From Tepidanaerobacter acetatoxydans_A (GTDB taxonomy: Bacteria > Bacillota > Thermosediminibacteria > Thermosediminibacterales > Tepidanaerobacteraceae), in the NCBI GenBank assembly GCA_022840405.1, contig JALHJR010000013.1, positions 1-43,295 on the forward strand: DNA of 43,295 nt, in the 5' to 3' direction. Below the pieces are notes generated by a model, which saw only the letters and a program-made list of their open reading frames with translations, made no database searches and was not told where the DNA came from. Positions 40,259-43,295 of this stretch are shown here, one piece after another; position 1 is the stretch's first letter, and each line of letters starts with the position of its first letter. A program made the translations under genes and the position numbers.

Positions 40259-41011
40259 ATTAACGATGATCAGATAGAAGGCAGAAATTCAGTATGGGAA
40301 GCTTTACATTCAGGTAGACCTATAAATAAGATTTATATAAAAAAAGGCGAGTACCATGGTTTGATAAGGGATATAATTGAAAAAGCAAGGAAGACTGGTG
40401 TCCCGATTTCGGAAATAGATGAGGCGGCCTTTTTATCAATGGCTAAAACAACAGGGCATCAGGGGATTTTAGCTAAAGCTGCATCTAAAGACTATTACAG
40501 CGTTGAAGATATCCTGAAAACCGCACGGGATTTAAATGAAACCCCATTCATTTTGATTTTAAATGAACTTACAGACCCCCAAAACCTTGGAAGCATTATC
40601 CGCACTGCTGACGGAATGGGAGCACATGGCATAATAATACCAAAAAACAGAGCATGCGGCATAACTCCAACGGTTGCAAAGATATCTTCCGGAGCCGTTG
40701 AATACGTCAGAGTAGCTCGAGTTACCAACATAGCGAGGACTATAGATGAACTTAAAAAACAAGGATTATGGATAATTGGTGCCGATGCCGAAGGAAAGAA
40801 TTATTTTGAAGTAGATCTTACAGGTCCGATTGCTCTTGTTATAGGTGGTGAGGATAAGGGGCTTGGTAAACTGGTAAAACAAAAGTGCGATATCTTGGTG
40901 CGAATTCCTTTAAGAGGCCGCATAACCTCACTCAATGCTGCTGTGGCCGCATCAATACTAGGATATGATATACTCAGACAAAGGATAACAAGCCATGGAC
41001 AAACAATCTAG
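40259..41011 (+). CDS. rlmB: 23S rRNA 2'-O-methyltransferase of the TrmH/SpoU family (RlmB), probably starting on AUU
   Basis: This 250-residue SPOUT methyltransferase starts with the RlmB-type substrate-binding domain (IEGRNSVWEALHSGRPINKI) and has the SpoU motifs LTDPQNLGSIIRTADGMG, LVIGGEDKGLG and IPLRGRITSLNAAVAASI. The conserved N-terminal domain lies upstream of the first usual start codon (TTG 40361). The frame is open only from 40232 and contains no ATG, GTG or TTG before 40361. AGGAG (40245-40249) followed 9 nt later by ATT at 40259 gives the N-terminus xNDDQIEGRNSV, as expected of RlmB. ATT 40253 and CTG 40250 are alternatives but too close to the Shine-Dalgarno. Confidence 0.88.
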   Translation: MNDDQIEGRNSVWEALHSGRPINKIYIKKGEYHGLIRDIIEKARKTGVPISEIDEAAFLSMAKTTGHQGILAKAASKDYYSVEDILKTARDLNETPFILILNELTDPQNLGSIIRTADGMGAHGIIIPKNRACGITPTVAKISSGAVEYVRVARVTNIARTIDELKKQGLWIIGADAEGKNYFEVDLTGPIALVIGGEDKGLGKLVKQKCDILVRIPLRGRITSLNAAVAASILGYDILRQRITSHGQTI

Positions 41012-41522
41012 CGAATACCTACTGGTGGATGGTTATAATATAATTAACGCATGGCCTGAGCTGATTGACGAGGCAAATAAAATCGACTTAGGGTCGGCCC
41101 GCGATAAATTGATAGACATCATGGCAGATTATTCGGCATTTACAGGAACTTTTGTAGTAATAGTTTTTGACGCACATCAGGTTGATAAAAACAGAAGAAC
41201 TAGTTACACCATAAATGGTGTTGAAGTTGTTTATACAAAAGAAGGCGAAACTGCCGACCATTATATAGAAAAAGTTGTAGATGCTATTGGCCGGCAGGAA
41301 AAAGTAAGAGTAGCTACTTCCGACTGGATAGAACAACAGATAGTAATGGGCAGAGGAGCTCATCGCATTTCGGCCAGGGAATTATATGAAGAGGTAAATA
41401 ATATAAGGGCAAAACGGCAGACTATGGGGAAAAGCGAAACGAAGGAAAAAGAAACTTTGGCAGATATAATTGATCCAAAACTAAAAGAACGCCTGGAGAA
41501 ACAGATAATAGACCTAGACTGA
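40995..41522 (+). CDS. yacP: YacP/Rae1-type NYN-domain endoribonuclease
   Basis: This 175-residue protein starts with the NYN motif YLLVDGYNIINAWPEL and continues with VVIVFDAHQVD, TKEGETADHYIEKVVD and RVATSDWIEQQIVMGRGAHRISARE, the acidic set of a PIN-like nuclease. In B. subtilis Rae1 cleaves mRNA in the ribosomal A site. The ATG overlaps the rlmB end by 17 nt, so the two are cotranslated, as in the conserved cysS-mrnC-rlmB-yacP-sigH order. Here thyX is inserted in that order, on the other strand. Confidence 0.92.
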   Translation: MDKQSSEYLLVDGYNIINAWPELIDEANKIDLGSARDKLIDIMADYSAFTGTFVVIVFDAHQVDKNRRTSYTINGVEVVYTKEGETADHYIEKVVDAIGRQEKVRVATSDWIEQQIVMGRGAHRISARELYEEVNNIRAKRQTMGKSETKEKETLADIIDPKLKERLEKQIIDLD

Positions 41523-41543
41523 TAAAAAAGGCAAGCTTAATGC

Positions 41544-41573
41544 TTGACTACTGTAAGGGAAATAGGCTATAAT
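41544..41573 (+). promoter_or_regulatory. Promoter of sigH
   Basis: TTGACT (41544-41549) and TATAAT (41568-41573) are 18 nt apart. Confidence 0.65.
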
Positions 41574-41625
41574 AACATTTGTAATGGTTTATTGCTCTTT
41601 TTAAAAATGCATGGGGGCGATTTTA

Positions 41626-42273
41626 TTGAATGTCGGGCTTCCTAAAGAGGAATATCTGCTTTTTAATGATATGACCGATGAAGAGGTAGTATGTGAAGCT
41701 GCAAATGGTGACCACGAGGCCCTAGAGTACCTTATCAATAAGTACAAGAATTTTGTCAAATCTAAAGCAAGGTCTTATTTTTTAATAGGTGCGGATCGCG
41801 AAGACATTATCCAAGAAGGAATGATTGGCCTTTATAAAGCTATAAGAGATTTTAATCCTGAAAGGCTGTCCTCTTTTAGAGCTTTTGCAGAACTTTGTAT
41901 AACAAGGCAAATTATCACCGCAATTAAAACGGCTACTCGCCAAAAACACATTCCCCTTAATTCATATGTTTCACTCAACAAACCGCTTTATGATGAAGAT
42001 TCCGATAGAACATTATTGGATATACTTTCTGGTGTGAAAATTTCTGACCCCGAAGAGCTCATAATCAGTCAAGAAGAGTTTGAAGAGATTGAAGATAAAA
42101 TTGGGGAAATCTTGAGTAAACTGGAATGGCAGGTGTTAATGGCGTATCTTGGAGGTAAATCCTATCAGGAAATTGCCAAAGACCTTAAACGCCATGTTAA
42201 ATCAATTGACAATGCACTCCAACGAGTAAAGCGGAAACTTGAAAGGTTTCTTGAAGTTCGGGATATAGGCTAA
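41626..42273 (+). CDS. sigH: RNA polymerase sporulation/stationary-phase sigma factor SigH
   Basis: This 215-residue sigma-70-family factor has region 2 with YLINKYKNFVKSKARSYFLIGADREDIIQEGMIGLYKAIRDFNP and FAELCITRQIITAIKTATRQKH, and region 4 with LEWQVLMAYLGGKSYQEIAKDL. The position after yacP matches sigH. In Bacillus SigH drives early sporulation and competence genes. The start is TTG 41626 after GGGGGCGA, in the same 12-nt context as guaB. An ATG at 41611 is part of that ribosome binding region. Confidence 0.93.
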   Translation: MNVGLPKEEYLLFNDMTDEEVVCEAANGDHEALEYLINKYKNFVKSKARSYFLIGADREDIIQEGMIGLYKAIRDFNPERLSSFRAFAELCITRQIITAIKTATRQKHIPLNSYVSLNKPLYDEDSDRTLLDILSGVKISDPEELIISQEEFEEIEDKIGEILSKLEWQVLMAYLGGKSYQEIAKDLKRHVKSIDNALQRVKRKLERFLEVRDIG

Positions 42274-42299
42274 TTAATTGTAACTGCTATAATTTTATA

Positions 42300-42328
42300 T
42301 TGACTAAAGTTAATTTTGTTTTTATAAT
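42300..42328 (+). promoter_or_regulatory. Promoter of the tRNA-Tyr/tRNA-Gly genes
   Basis: TTGACT (42300-42305) and TATAAT (42323-42328) are 17 nt apart, 11 nt before tRNA-Tyr. Confidence 0.75.
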
Positions 42329-42339
42329 AAAAATCACAT

Positions 42340-42425
42340 GGAGAGATTCCCGAGTTGGCCAAAGGGGGCAGACTGTAAATCTGCTGGCAGCGCCTTCGGT
42401 GGTTCGAATCCACCTCTCTCCACCA
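42340..42425 (+). tRNA. tRNA-Tyr (GTA)
   Basis: This 86-nt tRNA has acceptor GGAGAGA/TCTCTCC, a long class II variable arm (CTGGCAGCGCCTTCGG region), T-arm GGTTCGAATCC and encoded CCA. The anticodon GTA is at 42375-42377 in loop CTGTAAA. Confidence 0.96.
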
Positions 42426-42525
42426 TGATAATGGACAGCAGTCAGGTTCAAAAGACAACAATCGACACAGGAGAACAAGAAGTTTTATTATGACATCTGA
42501 CAACTGGTATTTACATCTGAAATGT

Positions 42526-42602
42526 GCGGGAATAGCTCAGCTGGCTAGAGCGTCAGCCTTCCAAGCTGAATGTCGCGGGTTCGAATCCCGTTTCCCGCTC
42601 CA
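42526..42602 (+). tRNA. tRNA-Gly (TCC)
   Basis: This 77-nt tRNA has acceptor GCGGGAA/TTCCCGC, anticodon loop CTTCCAA with TCC at 42560-42562, T-arm GGGTTCGAATCCC and encoded CCA. The 100-nt spacer from tRNA-Tyr shows no gene. Confidence 0.96.
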
Positions 42603-42614
42603 GCATTGAATTTT

Positions 42615-42650
42615 AAAAGCTGTAATACTTACACTGTATTACAGCTTTTT
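42615..42650 (+). terminator. Terminator after tRNA-Gly
   Basis: A perfect 14-bp stem (42615-42628 with 42636-42649), loop TTACACT, ends in a T-run. Confidence 0.85.
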
Positions 42651-42787
42651 AAGTAAAACCAGCTTGCCTTCAGCGATAATAAGAAATGTGATGCCCAAAA
42701 TGCAATTTTCGTTACAAATCGCTATGAAAGTGGGTCGAGAAGAATTAAAGAAGGGTGTATAATACATATTAACAGAGGTAAAAGTGT

Positions 42788-42809
42788 TTCATTTTAACTT
42801 GCATTTAGC
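42788..42809 (+). repeat. 22-nt repeat, copy 2 (copy 1 at 32777-32798)
   Basis: It differs by one base from the copy upstream of the CarD-like gene. It lies in the 270-nt gap before tRNA-fMet, which otherwise holds only AT-rich sequence and a promoter. Confidence 0.7.
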
Positions 42810-42837
42810 GGGGAGAAGCATATGATAAATTTTAACC

Positions 42838-42866
42838 TTGACGAATAATGAAATTTATATTAGAAT
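42838..42866 (+). promoter_or_regulatory. Probable promoter of tRNA-fMet/tRNA-Thr
   Basis: TTGACG (42838-42843) and TAGAAT (42861-42866) are 17 nt apart, with a TATAAT five bases further on. The start would be about 48 nt before tRNA-fMet. Confidence 0.5.
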
Positions 42867-42920
42867 ATAATACGTTACATCACCGGCAGGTGTTGTGGCT
42901 CTCAACGCAAAAAAATTTGT

Positions 42921-42997
<77 letters not shown>

Positions 42998-43000
42998 AAA

Positions 43001-43076
43001 GCCCACGTAGCTCAGCAGGCAGAGCGTCGCCTTGGTAAGGCGGAGGTCACCGGTTCAAGCCCGGTCGTGGGCTCCA
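43001..43076 (+). tRNA. tRNA-Thr (GGT)
   Basis: This 76-nt tRNA has acceptor GCCCACG/CGTGGGC, anticodon loop TTGGTAA with GGT at 43034-43036, T-arm CCGGTTCAAGCCCGG and encoded CCA. It starts 3 nt after tRNA-fMet. Confidence 0.96.
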
Positions 43077-43115
43077 TTTTTGCATCAAATATATTTGAAA
43101 ATTCACTTTAAACTG

Positions 43116-43144
43116 TTGCAATAATGCAGGTTTTTGTTTAAAAT
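43116..43144 (+). promoter_or_regulatory. Possible promoter of tuf
   Basis: TTGCAA (43116-43121) and TAAAAT (43139-43144) are 17 nt apart, about 70 nt before the tuf start codon. Confidence 0.45.
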
Positions 43145-43214
43145 AAATAATAATAATGGACAAACTGTTATTTATTTTTATTATGTATATTTTTACATAT
43201 TAAGGAGGATAAAC

Positions 43215-43295
43215 ATGGCAAAGCAGAAATATGAAAGGAAAAAACCCCATGTAAACATAGGGACAATAGGTCACGTAGACCATGGCAAGACAACC
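43215..43295 (+). CDS. tuf: Elongation factor Tu (3' partial, first 27 codons)
   Basis: The frame starts MAKQKYERKKPHVNIGTIGH and runs into the G1 P-loop GHVDHGKT, which identifies EF-Tu without doubt; the rest lies beyond the window. AAGGAGG is 7 nt upstream of the ATG. EF-Tu delivers aminoacyl-tRNA to the ribosome. It follows the tRNA-fMet/tRNA-Thr pair. Confidence 0.96.
   Translation, partial: MAKQKYERKKPHVNIGTIGHVDHGKTT

Noticed and set aside
42822..42848. Eight-codon frame MINFNLDE with GGGGAG upstream, next to repeat copy 2
   Set aside because: It is too short to support as a gene and overlaps the probable tRNA-fMet promoter.

Overview
The window is chromosomal DNA from a low-GC, anaerobic, spore-forming member of the Clostridia. 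It resembles thermophilic Thermoanaerobacterales/Thermosediminibacterales such as Tepidanaerobacter, but the genus is an inference from gene content and order. Supporting signs are a four-subunit pyruvate:ferredoxin oxidoreductase, an adenosylcobalamin-dependent ribonucleotide reductase (NrdJ), ThyX instead of ThyA, the sporulation-linked pair yaaL-bofA, sigH, and the Firmicutes ctsR-mcsA-mcsB-clpC-radA string. Ribosome binding sites are strong AGGAGG types and TTG/GTG starts are common. There is no phage, IS element or CRISPR array.

Layout. 1-3.8 kb: the 3' part of a VIT-type iron/manganese transporter, a small ACT-like hydrogenase-system regulator, a CofE-like ligase with an inserted domain, yaaL and bofA. 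3.8-7.3 kb: porCDAB behind a strong promoter and a long structured leader. 7.4-9.4 kb: a patatin-like lipase, an unlisted 42-codon minus-strand gene, a 42-residue rubredoxin-like protein and perR. 9.8-13.5 kb: nrdJ interrupted by a 456-residue intein. 13.6-21.0 kb, minus strand: a sugar operon (Lac/cellobiose-type PTS IIB, IIC, IIA, a MupG/DUF871 protein and a GH4 6-phospho-glycosidase) behind a sigma-54 promoter and a LevR-type activator. 21.1-23.3 kb: a half-size TMEM165/GDT1 transporter under a yybP-ykoY manganese riboswitch, divergent from guaB. 23.5-25.9 kb: an EF-G paralogue and a small basic protein. 26.0-32.1 kb: CtsR-controlled ctsR-mcsA-mcsB-clpC, then radA. 32.2-42.3 kb: a convergent small gene, a CarD-like regulator, yacL-ispD-ispF, a cysteine T-box with cysE-cysS-mrnC, convergent thyX, then rlmB-yacP and sigH. 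42.3-43.3 kb: tRNA-Tyr, -Gly, -fMet and -Thr, then the start of tuf.

Links between genes. Three Fur/PerR-type 7-1-7 palindromes occur: in front of the hydrogenase-system regulator, in front of the rubredoxin-like/perR pair, and, as an exact match to the Bacillus PerR consensus, in front of yacL-ispD-ispF. The PerR protein encoded here keeps all five regulatory metal ligands at a constant offset from B. subtilis PerR. Metal handling recurs in the VIT transporter and the manganese riboswitch. Two DNA-precursor enzymes, NrdJ and ThyX, each carry LAGLIDADG-type inserted sequence in which the catalytic Asp of a motif is Ala. Two RNA-maturation genes, mrnC and rlmB, have no ATG/GTG/TTG at the position set by homology and Shine-Dalgarno placement, and look as if they start on AUU.
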